Below are positions 27,650 to 36,143 of a stretch of DNA of 64,000 nucleotides, in pieces. The stretch's first letter is position 1; each line of letters begins with the position of its first letter. The position numbers and the translations under genes are program-made. This DNA is from Bacillota bacterium (GTDB lineage: Bacteria > Bacillota > Clostridia > Lachnospirales > Lachnospiraceae), in the NCBI GenBank assembly GCA_902363515.1, contig CABJAN010000015.1, forward strand, positions 18,348 to 82,347, written 5' to 3'. Below the pieces are notes generated by a model. It saw nothing but the letters and a program-made list of their open reading frames with translations. It did no database searches and was not told the DNA's origin.

Positions 27650-28494
27650 ATCATTTCCTCCTTATGCAATGCTAACGCTCCGATTCTTCCTGCCTGATTT
27701 CCTGTTTCGCACCCTTTAATCTCTGTATATTCCAAAAGATGCGGATAAAGTTCATATACCTTTGCTTTCAAATCTCTGATAAAACGTGGCTCCTGGCAGA
27801 TTCCCCCGCCAATCAGCACTACCTGTGGATCTAAAAGCATCGCCATATTTCCCACAACTGCCGAAAGTTTTTCCAGCCAATCCTGGTAAACTGCCGCAAT
27901 CTCTGGTTCCAAAAGATGTTCAAACACATAGGGACCATCCACGGTTTTACCTGCAACCTTTGATACACGCTTTACCAGTACAGAAGTTGCCCCTGCATAT
28001 TCACTGTTTTCCCCTCCAAGCCGCATAAGCCCAGCTTCACCTGCCTTAAAGTGGCTTCCTCTCCACAGATGTCCATCTATAACAATAGCGCCTCCGATTC
28101 CGGTTCCAATCGTCAATAAACAAATATCTTTATAATCTCTACCTGCTCCTGCCACCATTTCTCCCAGAGCAGCGCAGTTACTGTCATTTTCAATGGTTAC
28201 TGCAAGTCCGCTTATACGCTCTAATTCTTCTTTCAAATTATAAGCTCTGAAATGTTCTCCTACACTAAAATCTGTATTTTCTCCTGTTTGCGGATTAATA
28301 AATCCTGCAATACACACAGCAATACCATCCACCTTCTCTTTATGTTCTACCGCAAGAGTGGTAAGCTGAGTCAAAAATAATTCCGGTTCTTTTTTTGTTG
28401 GAATACTACCTTCTTCTAAAACCCGGTAATTCTCTTCCATAATACTGTATTTAATAAAGGTTCCACCAATATCAATCGTCAGATACTTTTTCAT
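27646..28494 (-). CDS. ROK family sugar kinase (282 aa)
   Basis: N-terminal phosphate loop DIGGTFIKYSIM, catalytic ENDSNCAALGE and second phosphate loop LLTIGTGIGGAIV are present. The CxCGxxGCxE zinc motif of typical glucokinases and GlcNAc kinases is absent, and there is no DNA-binding domain, so it is a kinase rather than a repressor. Overlaps its neighbours by 4 bp on both sides. GlcNAc, ManNAc or a disaccharide are possible substrates. Confidence 0.9.
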   Translation of the reverse strand: MKKYLTIDIGGTFIKYSIMEENYRVLEEGSIPTKKEPELFLTQLTTLAVEHKEKVDGIAVCIAGFINPQTGENTDFSVGEHFRAYNLKEELERISGLAVTIENDSNCAALGEMVAGAGRDYKDICLLTIGTGIGGAIVIDGHLWRGSHFKAGEAGLMRLGGENSEYAGATSVLVKRVSKVAGKTVDGPYVFEHLLEPEIAAVYQDWLEKLSAVVGNMAMLLDPQVVLIGGGICQEPRFIRDLKAKVYELYPHLLEYTEIKGCETGNQAGRIGALALHKEEMI

Positions 28495-29420
28495 ATTCTT
28501 TCCTGCCTTTCCGTCCTGTCTAATAAACGCAGCGCTCCTGTTGCAGCGCTATGCTGCGCTGTACGGATACTCCACTGTGGATGTTCCATATTTAATTTTT
28601 CTATCAAAGAAGACTGTATCCTCTGGTTATTCTTCAATACACTGCCTGCCAGTACCAGTTCTTTTTCAGCAGGCATTTTTTTATGTACAGCCTGAACCAT
28701 CTCATACAATGCATCTGCTGTCCGCTCCTGTATATTAAGCGCTACTGCATCCTTCTGTTCCCCTGCTTTTCCAATCAAAGCTGCCAGAGATGCAATTTCT
28801 TTTTTGCTTCTTTCCGGTGCATAAATATAGTGAATTAACTCCGTAAGCTCCTTGATGCCAAGTTGTTCAAACACCAACTCTGTTAAAATGGTCTGCTCTC
28901 CTCTTCCATCCCATGCCCGAACCACAGACGAAAGGATATCCACTGCAATAGCATATCCACTGCCTCTATCATCTATAAGATGCCCCCAGCCCCCGGTTCT
29001 TACCTGATTCCCTTGCCGGTCTATTCCATAACAGATAGAACCTGTTCCAGAAATCAAAATCACTCCATGACAGGATTCCAATTCTGCTGCCAATGCAGTT
29101 TCATGATCACCGTATACCAAAACAGGACAGGAAAATCCCATTTCTTCCATTTGCACTGTCAAAAATTCCTTTGTATCCGGGTTACTGACACCAGCCGCCC
29201 CCATTGCTATGCCTGTACAGTCCTCTTCTGAGAGCTGTCTCTTATGAAGTTCTTCTTGTAACTGCCGCAGAGTCTGTCGCGTCTTTTCTTTTGTCTGTCC
29301 ATTGAGATTCAAGGGACCAAGTACAAACAATTCTTCTTTTTCACAAGATGGGCATCTGACACACACCTGTGTGCCAGTGCCCCCTCCGTCTAATCCTATT
29401 TGATATTTGTTTCGCTCCAT
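28491..29420 (-). CDS. BadF/BadG-type amino sugar kinase, MurK-like (309 aa)
   Basis: ATPase fold kinase with IGLDGGGTGTQV, HGVILISGTGSICYG and GGWGHLIDDRGSGYAIA, as in the GlcNAc/MurNAc kinase MurK of Clostridium acetobutylicum. It would phosphorylate imported MurNAc and GlcNAc so that MurQ can act on MurNAc-6-phosphate. The frame is open to a GTG at 29450 inside the permease gene; ATG 29420 after GAGG is preferred. Confidence 0.87.
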   Translation of the reverse strand: MERNKYQIGLDGGGTGTQVCVRCPSCEKEELFVLGPLNLNGQTKEKTRQTLRQLQEELHKRQLSEEDCTGIAMGAAGVSNPDTKEFLTVQMEEMGFSCPVLVYGDHETALAAELESCHGVILISGTGSICYGIDRQGNQVRTGGWGHLIDDRGSGYAIAVDILSSVVRAWDGRGEQTILTELVFEQLGIKELTELIHYIYAPERSKKEIASLAALIGKAGEQKDAVALNIQERTADALYEMVQAVHKKMPAEKELVLAGSVLKNNQRIQSSLIEKLNMEHPQWSIRTAQHSAATGALRLLDRTERQERI

Positions 29421-29433
29421 ATTCTTCAAATCC

Positions 29434-30327
29434 TCAACCTTTGACCGCACCTACTGTAACACCTTCCAGGAAATATCTCTGCAAAGAGAAGAACAAGATG
29501 AACATAGGTAATGCCGAAATCGTAGCTCCCGCCATCATGGGTGCAAAGTAAGTGGTATTTGCAAAACTGAAGTTCTTCAGCCCAACCTGAATGGTCTGCA
29601 TTTGCTCTGAATTGCACACTAAAAATGGCCAGAAAAAGGTATTCCATTCTCCCAGGAAAGTCATGATTGCCATAACAGCCAAAATTGTTTTTGACAAAGG
29701 CATAATGATTTTCCATACAATCTGAGGCTGGCTGCATCCTTCTATTTTTGCAGACTCAATGATAGAAGTCGGCAGTGAGGTAAAGAACTGTTTTGCCAGA
29801 AAAACGTTATAACAAGTTACTAAGGTAGGAGCAATCAGAGCCGGATAGGTATCTTGCATCTGTAATACATTCACTACCAAAATGTATAACGGCACCTGTG
29901 TAACCTGATATGGAACCATCATTGCTACAAGCAGCAGGAAGAAAAAGAATCTGCATCCCGGGAAACGCAGTTTTGCAAAAGCATATCCAGCCAGACTGGC
30001 AAAAAATACATTGCTTACTGTTACCACCGCTGCTACAATGAAAGAATTTAAAATCCAGCGAAAGGAATACTCACTGTACTCAAAAAAGAATTTATAAGAA
30101 TCCAGAGAAAAACTTTTTGGAATCAGAGAATAACTTGCTCCCCCCGCTTCTGTTGGCGCCCCAAATGAGGAAATCACCATATAATAAATCGGAAACAGAG
30201 TAATCACCGCTACAATAATTAATATCATTGCGATTAACCCATTTCTTGTATATTGTTTATACTTTTGTTTGCCATAATAATTTCTGAATAATCCCATTTT
30301 ATCCTCCATTGTGAATTCATCTTCCAA
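29434..30327 (-). CDS. Carbohydrate ABC transporter permease, MalG type (297 aa)
   Basis: Six membrane helices and the EAA coupling loop ESAKIEGCSQPQIVWKIIMPL (about residues 190-211). Pairs with the MalF-type permease 19 bp upstream. The exact start is unclear: ATGs at 30327, 30309 and 30297 are possible. Confidence 0.93.
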   Translation of the reverse strand: MEDEFTMEDKMGLFRNYYGKQKYKQYTRNGLIAMILIIVAVITLFPIYYMVISSFGAPTEAGGASYSLIPKSFSLDSYKFFFEYSEYSFRWILNSFIVAAVVTVSNVFFASLAGYAFAKLRFPGCRFFFFLLLVAMMVPYQVTQVPLYILVVNVLQMQDTYPALIAPTLVTCYNVFLAKQFFTSLPTSIIESAKIEGCSQPQIVWKIIMPLSKTILAVMAIMTFLGEWNTFFWPFLVCNSEQMQTIQVGLKNFSFANTTYFAPMMAGATISALPMFILFFSLQRYFLEGVTVGAVKG

Positions 30328-30346
30328 GACAATTCACAGACGTGTT

Positions 30347-31225
30347 CTAATATTCTACGTCTGCTGAATTTAACCGGAACTGGAATATGGAAAATACCGC
30401 AATGATAGCCGCCAGCAACAGCGCCTGAGCACATGCTTCACCATACTCAAAGTATTTGAATGCACGGTTGAAAATCAGCAATCCTGCCATTGTAGTCGCA
30501 TTGTCTGGTCCTCCACCGGTCATCAGATATGCGTTTTGGAATGATTGGAGTCCATTAATAACACCTGTAATAGCAAGAAAAACAGTAGTAGGTTTTACCA
30601 GCGGCCATACAATATAACGGACTTTCTGCCAAAACGTTGCGCCGTCAATATCTGCCGCCTCATAATAAGTAGAATCTACTCCCAAAAGTGCTGCTGTATA
30701 GATAATGACATTTTGACCAAGTCCCGCAAACACAGCCATAATAATCAGAGATGCCATAGCTGTTTTTCCACTTCCCAGCCAGTTCTGATTGGGAACGCCG
30801 AAAGCGCCAAGAACACTGTTCAAAAGACCGGTAGACATTGGGTCATAAATCCATTTCCACACAAAAGAAAGAGCCACCCCAGACGCAATTGCCGGCAGAT
30901 AATACGCTGCTTTAAAAACGGTCTGAATCTTTTTACGATATGGCAGAATCATGATGGATATAGAAAAGGACAGCAACATGGATACCGGAACTGTAATAAT
31001 TGCATACACAAAGGTATTCCACAGCGCTTTATAAAACAGGTCATTTTTTAATGTGTGAACATAGTTGTCCAACCCAACCCATTCCGAACCCATGGGTTTA
31101 TATTCCTGAAAACTGGTAATTGCCGCTGAAACCACAGGATATAATGTAAAAATTGTAAATGTACACAACGGGACCAGAATAAAAACATATGCCCACATGG
31201 TATCTTTTTTTAATTTCTTCTTCAT
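30347..31225 (-). CDS. Carbohydrate ABC transporter permease, MalF type (292 aa)
   Basis: Six membrane helices with the coupling loop YEAADIDGATFWQKVRYIVWPL. Located between the substrate-binding protein and the MalG-type permease. No ATPase gene is in the cluster, so a shared MsiK-type ATPase elsewhere must energise it. Confidence 0.93.
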   Translation of the reverse strand: MKKKLKKDTMWAYVFILVPLCTFTIFTLYPVVSAAITSFQEYKPMGSEWVGLDNYVHTLKNDLFYKALWNTFVYAIITVPVSMLLSFSISIMILPYRKKIQTVFKAAYYLPAIASGVALSFVWKWIYDPMSTGLLNSVLGAFGVPNQNWLGSGKTAMASLIIMAVFAGLGQNVIIYTAALLGVDSTYYEAADIDGATFWQKVRYIVWPLVKPTTVFLAITGVINGLQSFQNAYLMTGGGPDNATTMAGLLIFNRAFKYFEYGEACAQALLLAAIIAVFSIFQFRLNSADVEY

Positions 31226-31284
31226 TGGACAGTTCCTTTCTTTCTATTACGGGGACACACAAATGGTGTCCCCGCCTCTTACCT

Positions 31285-32715
31285 TTATTCAGCTACGTAT
31301 CCGTCTTCGCCAAATACTTCTTTCGCCGCATCTACAATTGCCTGATGCATTTCTTCCGGAGTAACTTCTCCTGCTAACAATCCCTGGAACTTCGGAACAA
31401 TAACTTCATCTTCAATTTTGATAGCTTTTGCACCTAATTCTGCCGGAATGTCAGGTCTTGCAGGAACAATCTGCTTTGTCAGAGATTCCACTGTTTTTGT
31501 ATTGTCTTCATTTTTATTTTCAATTGGAGGCAATGCTTCATAAGCGGTTCTTCCACTTTCACAGATTGGTTTCAAGTATAATTCCTGGCAGGTTTCTGCT
31601 GCTCTTTCTGCACTTGCAAGATAATAAGCAGCTTCTGCCACATTTTTCAAATGCTCTTCATCTGGCTTCTTTTCACCTGTCAGACAGATATAACCGTCTA
31701 CTGCACCATATGCATTCTGTGTACCACCCTCAAAAACAGGTACCGGAAGTACGATGTAATCTACCGGGATACTGCCTTCCACTGCATCTGCATCTCCGTT
31801 TTTCAGCATTTCATTATTATTTGCTGCTGAACGTTCAAAAGAGGATAAACCTTTTCCGGTAATCATGGTCTGACCTGTCAGCATCATATTCCAACGTTTT
31901 CCTGCATCAATAGCGCCAAGTTCTTTTGGCATGGAGCCATCATCAATCATTGCCCTTAAATCTTCCAGGAAGTCTACCATTTTGGGGTCTGTGTATGTAT
32001 ACTTTAAATCCTCATTAAAAGGAGATGGGAACCCTGCATTTTTCACAAAAATACTGAAATAGTCTTTTGCTGTTACACCGGAACATGCGAACAGGAATCC
32101 ATAGGTTTTCGTTGCTCCGTTCTCTTCTACCACACCTTTTTTAATTGCTTCACGGAACTCATCATATGTCCATCCGTTTTGCTGAACAGATTTCCAGTCA
32201 ATCCCTGCTTTTTCCAAAAACTCACGGTTTCCACCAATACACTGCACTTCGCAATATGCAGGAAGCCCGTATAAGCCATCTCCGTTTTTAAAGTATCCCA
32301 GTACATTTTCATCGAAATCTTTCATCTGCTCTTCACTTAAATACTGACTGATGTCCACAGCCATTCCCATATCCAGATATTTGGTTACACCATCTGAACC
32401 AATAAAGGCAATATCTGGTGGAGAACCTGCATTTACCTGCACATCCAGCTTCTGTGTAGTATCTTCCCAGCTTGCTGTTGTAACTTCAATTTCAACATCC
32501 GGATGTTCTTCGTTAAATGCCTTTACGTATTCTGTTATCTTATCCTGATACGTTGCTGATACTGGAGGCAGAAGTGCGGTAACTACATCCTTCCCCTTTT
32601 TATCCGCTCCTTTTCCTTCCTCTGATTCCTTTCCATTTCCTCCGCCACATCCGGTCAGAGCTGACATACCCATTGCTGCTGTCAGTAACAGTGCCATCAT
32701 TTTTTTCGCTTTCAT
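31285..32715 (-). CDS. ABC sugar-binding lipoprotein (476 aa)
   Basis: Family 1 extracellular solute-binding protein. The signal peptide ends in the lipobox LTGC (residues 20-23), followed by a Gly/Lys/Glu linker and the binding domain. AAGGAGGG is well placed for the ATG at 32715; an upstream in-frame ATG at 32796 lies inside murQ. Given the operon, the ligand is probably MurNAc, GlcNAc or a disaccharide from peptidoglycan. Confidence 0.93.
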   Translation of the reverse strand: MKAKKMMALLLTAAMGMSALTGCGGGNGKESEEGKGADKKGKDVVTALLPPVSATYQDKITEYVKAFNEEHPDVEIEVTTASWEDTTQKLDVQVNAGSPPDIAFIGSDGVTKYLDMGMAVDISQYLSEEQMKDFDENVLGYFKNGDGLYGLPAYCEVQCIGGNREFLEKAGIDWKSVQQNGWTYDEFREAIKKGVVEENGATKTYGFLFACSGVTAKDYFSIFVKNAGFPSPFNEDLKYTYTDPKMVDFLEDLRAMIDDGSMPKELGAIDAGKRWNMMLTGQTMITGKGLSSFERSAANNNEMLKNGDADAVEGSIPVDYIVLPVPVFEGGTQNAYGAVDGYICLTGEKKPDEEHLKNVAEAAYYLASAERAAETCQELYLKPICESGRTAYEALPPIENKNEDNTKTVESLTKQIVPARPDIPAELGAKAIKIEDEVIVPKFQGLLAGEVTPEEMHQAIVDAAKEVFGEDGYVAE

Positions 32716-32726
32716 AATAACCCTCC

Positions 32727-33644
32727 TTATTTTTCTGCTTCTTGTTTTCTTTGCGAAACAGCAGTTTTCACTTTTCCGCCTGCTTTTTCCAGGCATTCTC
32801 TTGCAGTTTTAATGTCGCACCCCAAAAGCATCTTTGTAATCGCCAGTTTTGCCGCTCCTCCGGCTTCCTGAAGAGCTGCTTTTGCTTCTTCTCTTTGACA
32901 TCCAACTGCTTCCATTACAATATTTTCTGCTCTTGTCACCAGTTTTCTGTTGGTCTGGCGAACATCTACCATCAAATTCTCATATACCTTCCCGATTCCA
33001 ATCATACTAACAGTAGAAATCATGTTTAAGACCATTTTCTCCGCTGTTCCTGCCTTTAATCTGGTAGAACCGGTCAAAATTTCCGGCCCGGTAATCAACT
33101 CAATCGCACAGTCTGCTTCCTGTGATACTTTCGCTTCTGGATTGCACGCAATAGAGACACTTTTACTTCCCACTTCTCTGGCATATCTCAATGCCCCGAT
33201 AACATAGGGTGTTCTTCCACTTGCAGCCAGACCGATAACAATATCCTTGCTGCACAAATTGATGTTCTTCAAATCATCTCTTCCAAGCTCCTGATTGTCC
33301 TCCGCGCCTTCTTTAGCTTTTACAAAGGCTTCCGCGCCTCCGGCAATGAGACCAACTACCATATCATATGGTACGCCAAAGGTAGGCGGACATTCTACAG
33401 CATCCAACACTCCCAGACGCCCGCTGGTTCCTGCTCCGATATAAATAATCCTGCCTCCATGGCGTAAGCTTTCGGTTGCCCACAAAATAGCAGTTTCAAT
33501 ATCCGGCAATGCCCGATGAACGGCCTCAATTACATTATGATCTTCTCTGTTCATAATGCTGATGATTTCATAAGGTGTCATTTCGTCCAGCTTCATAGTT
33601 GCACTATTCCGCTTTTCGGTTGTCAGTTTCCTTAAATCCGGCAT
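32727..33644 (-). CDS. murQ: N-acetylmuramic acid 6-phosphate etherase (305 aa)
   Basis: Cleaves D-lactate from MurNAc-6-phosphate to give GlcNAc-6-phosphate. SIS-fold hallmarks: LTTEKRNSATMKLD at the start, YIGAGTSGRLGVLDAVECPPTFG, GLIAGG and KEGAEDN. The ATG at 33644 gives the usual N-terminus and lies inside the end of the regulator gene. Its presence defines the locus as MurNAc catabolic. Confidence 0.96.
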   Translation of the reverse strand: MPDLRKLTTEKRNSATMKLDEMTPYEIISIMNREDHNVIEAVHRALPDIETAILWATESLRHGGRIIYIGAGTSGRLGVLDAVECPPTFGVPYDMVVGLIAGGAEAFVKAKEGAEDNQELGRDDLKNINLCSKDIVIGLAASGRTPYVIGALRYAREVGSKSVSIACNPEAKVSQEADCAIELITGPEILTGSTRLKAGTAEKMVLNMISTVSMIGIGKVYENLMVDVRQTNRKLVTRAENIVMEAVGCQREEAKAALQEAGGAAKLAITKMLLGCDIKTARECLEKAGGKVKTAVSQRKQEAEK

Positions 33645-34512
33645 CGTTTCCCCGCTCCTTATCTTTGATATTTTTTGTTTTTGCAATGAATGTCTTCTTC
33701 AATGAATTCATACATGTATCATAATTTTTCTGTACATAGGCTACATACAACATATCAACAACTGCCAATTGCGATATTCTGGAACCTAGCTTTCCGGTGC
33801 GGAATTCAAATTCCGTAGCAGATACATAAAGGTTGTAATCCGCCAGTCTGGATAAAGGAGATTCATGGAAACAGGTGATGGCAATCAATGGCACATTTGC
33901 ATCCTTCATAATCTCCGCACATTCCACCATTTCAGAAGTCAGACCGGAATAACTGATAATAACTCCTACATCTTCACTGGTCATATTACGGGCCTGAACC
34001 AACTGTACATGAAAATCTTCGCTAACCATACATGGCTTATTCACTCTTAGGAATTTCAAATAGGCATCCTTTGCCACCAACTGAGAGGCACCTACTCCAA
34101 AAAAAGCAATTCTTTTTGATGACATCAGAAGCTCTACACTCTTATCCAACACTTCCAGTTCAATAAGACGCTTTGTATCTTCCAAAGACATGATACTTTT
34201 AAAAATCAACTTGTCCACAAGCTGCTCCATGGTATCACTTCTATGAATTTCACAGTTTTGCTCACTGATTGTTTCTTTTTTCAGAGCATTTTCATACATA
34301 AGCGCTTGTTGGAAATCTCTGTATTTTGCATACCCTAATTTCCTGCAGAGTCTCGTAATCGTAGACGGAGAAGCAAAAGCATTTTGAGAAAACTCCCGAA
34401 TACTCATGGTTGCGACTTCTTCTGGTCTTTGCATCAAACACTCAATAGCCCCCCGTTCTGTGGAACTTGATTGTGGTAAATATTCCCTGAATTTCAAAAT
34501 AACGCTTTGCAT
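33604..34512 (-). CDS. RpiR-family regulator, MurR-like (302 aa)
   Basis: N-terminal helix-turn-helix (residues 1-80, ASPSTITRLCRKLGYAKYRDF) and C-terminal SIS sugar-phosphate domain (FFGVGASQLVAKDAYLKFLR, VGVIISYSGLT). First gene of the 12-gene operon and partly overlapping murQ, as murR neighbours murQ in other bacteria. It probably senses MurNAc-6-phosphate. Confidence 0.9.
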   Translation of the reverse strand: MQSVILKFREYLPQSSSTERGAIECLMQRPEEVATMSIREFSQNAFASPSTITRLCRKLGYAKYRDFQQALMYENALKKETISEQNCEIHRSDTMEQLVDKLIFKSIMSLEDTKRLIELEVLDKSVELLMSSKRIAFFGVGASQLVAKDAYLKFLRVNKPCMVSEDFHVQLVQARNMTSEDVGVIISYSGLTSEMVECAEIMKDANVPLIAITCFHESPLSRLADYNLYVSATEFEFRTGKLGSRISQLAVVDMLYVAYVQKNYDTCMNSLKKTFIAKTKNIKDKERGNDAGFKETDNRKAE

Positions 34513-34568
34513 TTTCCCACCTCACTTTGTGCAATATGTATATTTTCACTCTTTTATCTCTCAATTGC

Positions 34569-34603
34569 TAAAGCGATTGTAACATTACAAAACAAAGTTG
34601 TCT
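34569..34603 (-). promoter_or_regulatory. Promoter and operator of the cell-wall amino sugar operon
   Basis: Minus strand TAGACA, 17 bp, TACAAT. The palindrome TTGTAATGTTACAA (34573-34586) overlaps the -10 box, a good position for autorepression by the RpiR protein. Confidence 0.6.
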
Positions 34604-34752
34604 ATACTTTTGTTTATTTATGATACTTTTTTTCATATTATGATTTTAAAAAGCACAACACATCCAAAACATGAATCAAAACATTACAAATTTTACTCTT
34701 ATTTCAATTATTTAAATCATATTTTACCAAATCATCCTCCGTTCCATCCCAA

Positions 34753-34783
34753 AAGCGAAATCTTTTTAAACAAAATTTCGCTT
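34753..34783. promoter_or_regulatory. Perfect inverted repeat upstream of the M20 gene promoter
   Basis: AAGCGAAAT and ATTTCGCTT (9-bp arms, 13-bp spacer) end 10 bp upstream of the -35 box at 34794. It may bind an activator or repressor. The rest of the 34513-34932 gap is AT-rich and shows nothing else beyond the two divergent promoters. Confidence 0.5.
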
Positions 34784-34793
34784 ATATTCCCTC

Positions 34794-34822
34794 TTGTTTT
34801 TAGCATAATGACATGTTATACT
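34794..34822 (+). promoter_or_regulatory. Promoter of the M20-YfcC pair
   Basis: TTGTTT, 17 bp, TATACT, leaving a leader of about 105 nt before the ATG. Confidence 0.65.
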
Positions 34823-34932
34823 ATCATCACATCAAAAGTTCTTTAAGTATGCTTTAATTGTTTTTGTTTTATCAGGTTAAAGTCTCTTCAAGAACTACGT
34901 TGTTCATTTATTTTAGAAAGGAGTTTTTAACG

Positions 34933-36120
34933 ATGGAAGAGTTAAAAAACAAAATTCAAAATGCAGTGTGTGCATATTTGGATGAAGCAGTGAAACTCAG
35001 CCAGGATCTGGCAGAACATCCGGAACTTCCTTATGAGGAGTATGAGTCCAGCCGGAAAATGGCAGCAATCCTGGGGCATGCTGGTTTTCATGTAACTTAT
35101 CCTTATGCCGGATACGATACTGCTTTTTGCGCGGAGTTTGACAATGGTGACGGACCTTCTGTTGCATTTCTTGCTGAATATGACGCGCTGCCTGAAATCG
35201 GCCATGGATGCGGACACAATCTTCATGGCTCTCTCTCCGTTCTTTCCGGTCTGGCTATGCATCATCTCAAAGATGAATTTCAAGGGAAAATTTATGTTAT
35301 CGGCACACCGGCAGAGGAAGAAAACGGTGCAAAAATCGGAATGGCTGAGCAGGGAATTTTTGACCAGATGGATATGGCAGTTATGATGCACAGTAATCCC
35401 GGCGGCTTCTGTGTTGCCGACATGGATGTATTGAGTCTTCGCTGCTATGTAGTGGAATTTTTTGGTGAGACAGCTCATGCTGTTATGGCACCCTGGGATG
35501 GAAAAAGCGCCCTGGCTGCCGGAAGAAAATTTCTGGATTTAATTGATGCAAGAAGAGAATGTTTCACACCGGATATTCATGTAAATGCTGTTATTCTGGA
35601 TGGTGGCAAGGCTCCGAATATTATTCCGGATTATTGTAAAATCCGCATGGAATTCCGCACCTCCTCCATGGCAAGACTTCTAAACGCAGATGAAATGATT
35701 AAGAAATGTGCCAATGCTGCCGCTATGGCACTAGACTGTACGGTAAAACTCAGCTTTGGTCTTTCTGACTTTGCGGATATGGTAAGAAATGCCCCTATGG
35801 AAGAAGAAATTACCACTATTATGGAAAGTTATGGCTTAAAAGTAAAAGATATACCACCTGCATCCGGCTCCTCTGATGTTGGAAATGTCAGCTACCGCTG
35901 CCCTTCTATTCAGGCGCTTCTGTCCATTACAGATGAGCCTTTGGCTTTACATACCAGAGCCTTTCGGGATGCCACTTTAAAGCCGGAAGCTCATGAAGCC
36001 ATGAAAAAAGGTGCCTGCAGCCTGGTAGAATTATCATTAAAAATCTTAAATGATGAAACTTTTCGTCAAAGAGTTTACGACGCATGGAAAAATGAATTAA
36101 GCATTAAACAAGCAGATTAG
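34933..36120 (+). CDS. M20 family amidohydrolase / peptidase (395 aa)
   Basis: Di-metal amidohydrolase of the M20D type (AbgB, hippurate hydrolase relatives). Metal-binding GHGCGHNLHGS, catalytic PAEEENGAK and HSNPGG are visible, and the dimerisation domain is inserted as usual. The open frame starts at 34858, but AAAGGAG fits ATG 34933. The gene 23 bp downstream encodes a carrier, so it probably hydrolyses an imported N-acyl amino acid or dipeptide-like compound. Confidence 0.92.
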   Translation: MEELKNKIQNAVCAYLDEAVKLSQDLAEHPELPYEEYESSRKMAAILGHAGFHVTYPYAGYDTAFCAEFDNGDGPSVAFLAEYDALPEIGHGCGHNLHGSLSVLSGLAMHHLKDEFQGKIYVIGTPAEEENGAKIGMAEQGIFDQMDMAVMMHSNPGGFCVADMDVLSLRCYVVEFFGETAHAVMAPWDGKSALAAGRKFLDLIDARRECFTPDIHVNAVILDGGKAPNIIPDYCKIRMEFRTSSMARLLNADEMIKKCANAAAMALDCTVKLSFGLSDFADMVRNAPMEEEITTIMESYGLKVKDIPPASGSSDVGNVSYRCPSIQALLSITDEPLALHTRAFRDATLKPEAHEAMKKGACSLVELSLKILNDETFRQRVYDAWKNELSIKQAD

Positions 36121-36143
36121 CGGACTAAGGAGGATGATTACAT

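Noticed and set aside
27646..28494. ROK protein as a transcriptional repressor
   Set aside because: There is no N-terminal DNA-binding domain; kinase phosphate loops are intact.
34598..34846. 82-aa open frame in the intergenic gap
   Set aside because: Low-complexity AT-rich translation, no ribosome site, and it overlaps the promoter and inverted repeat of the M20 gene.
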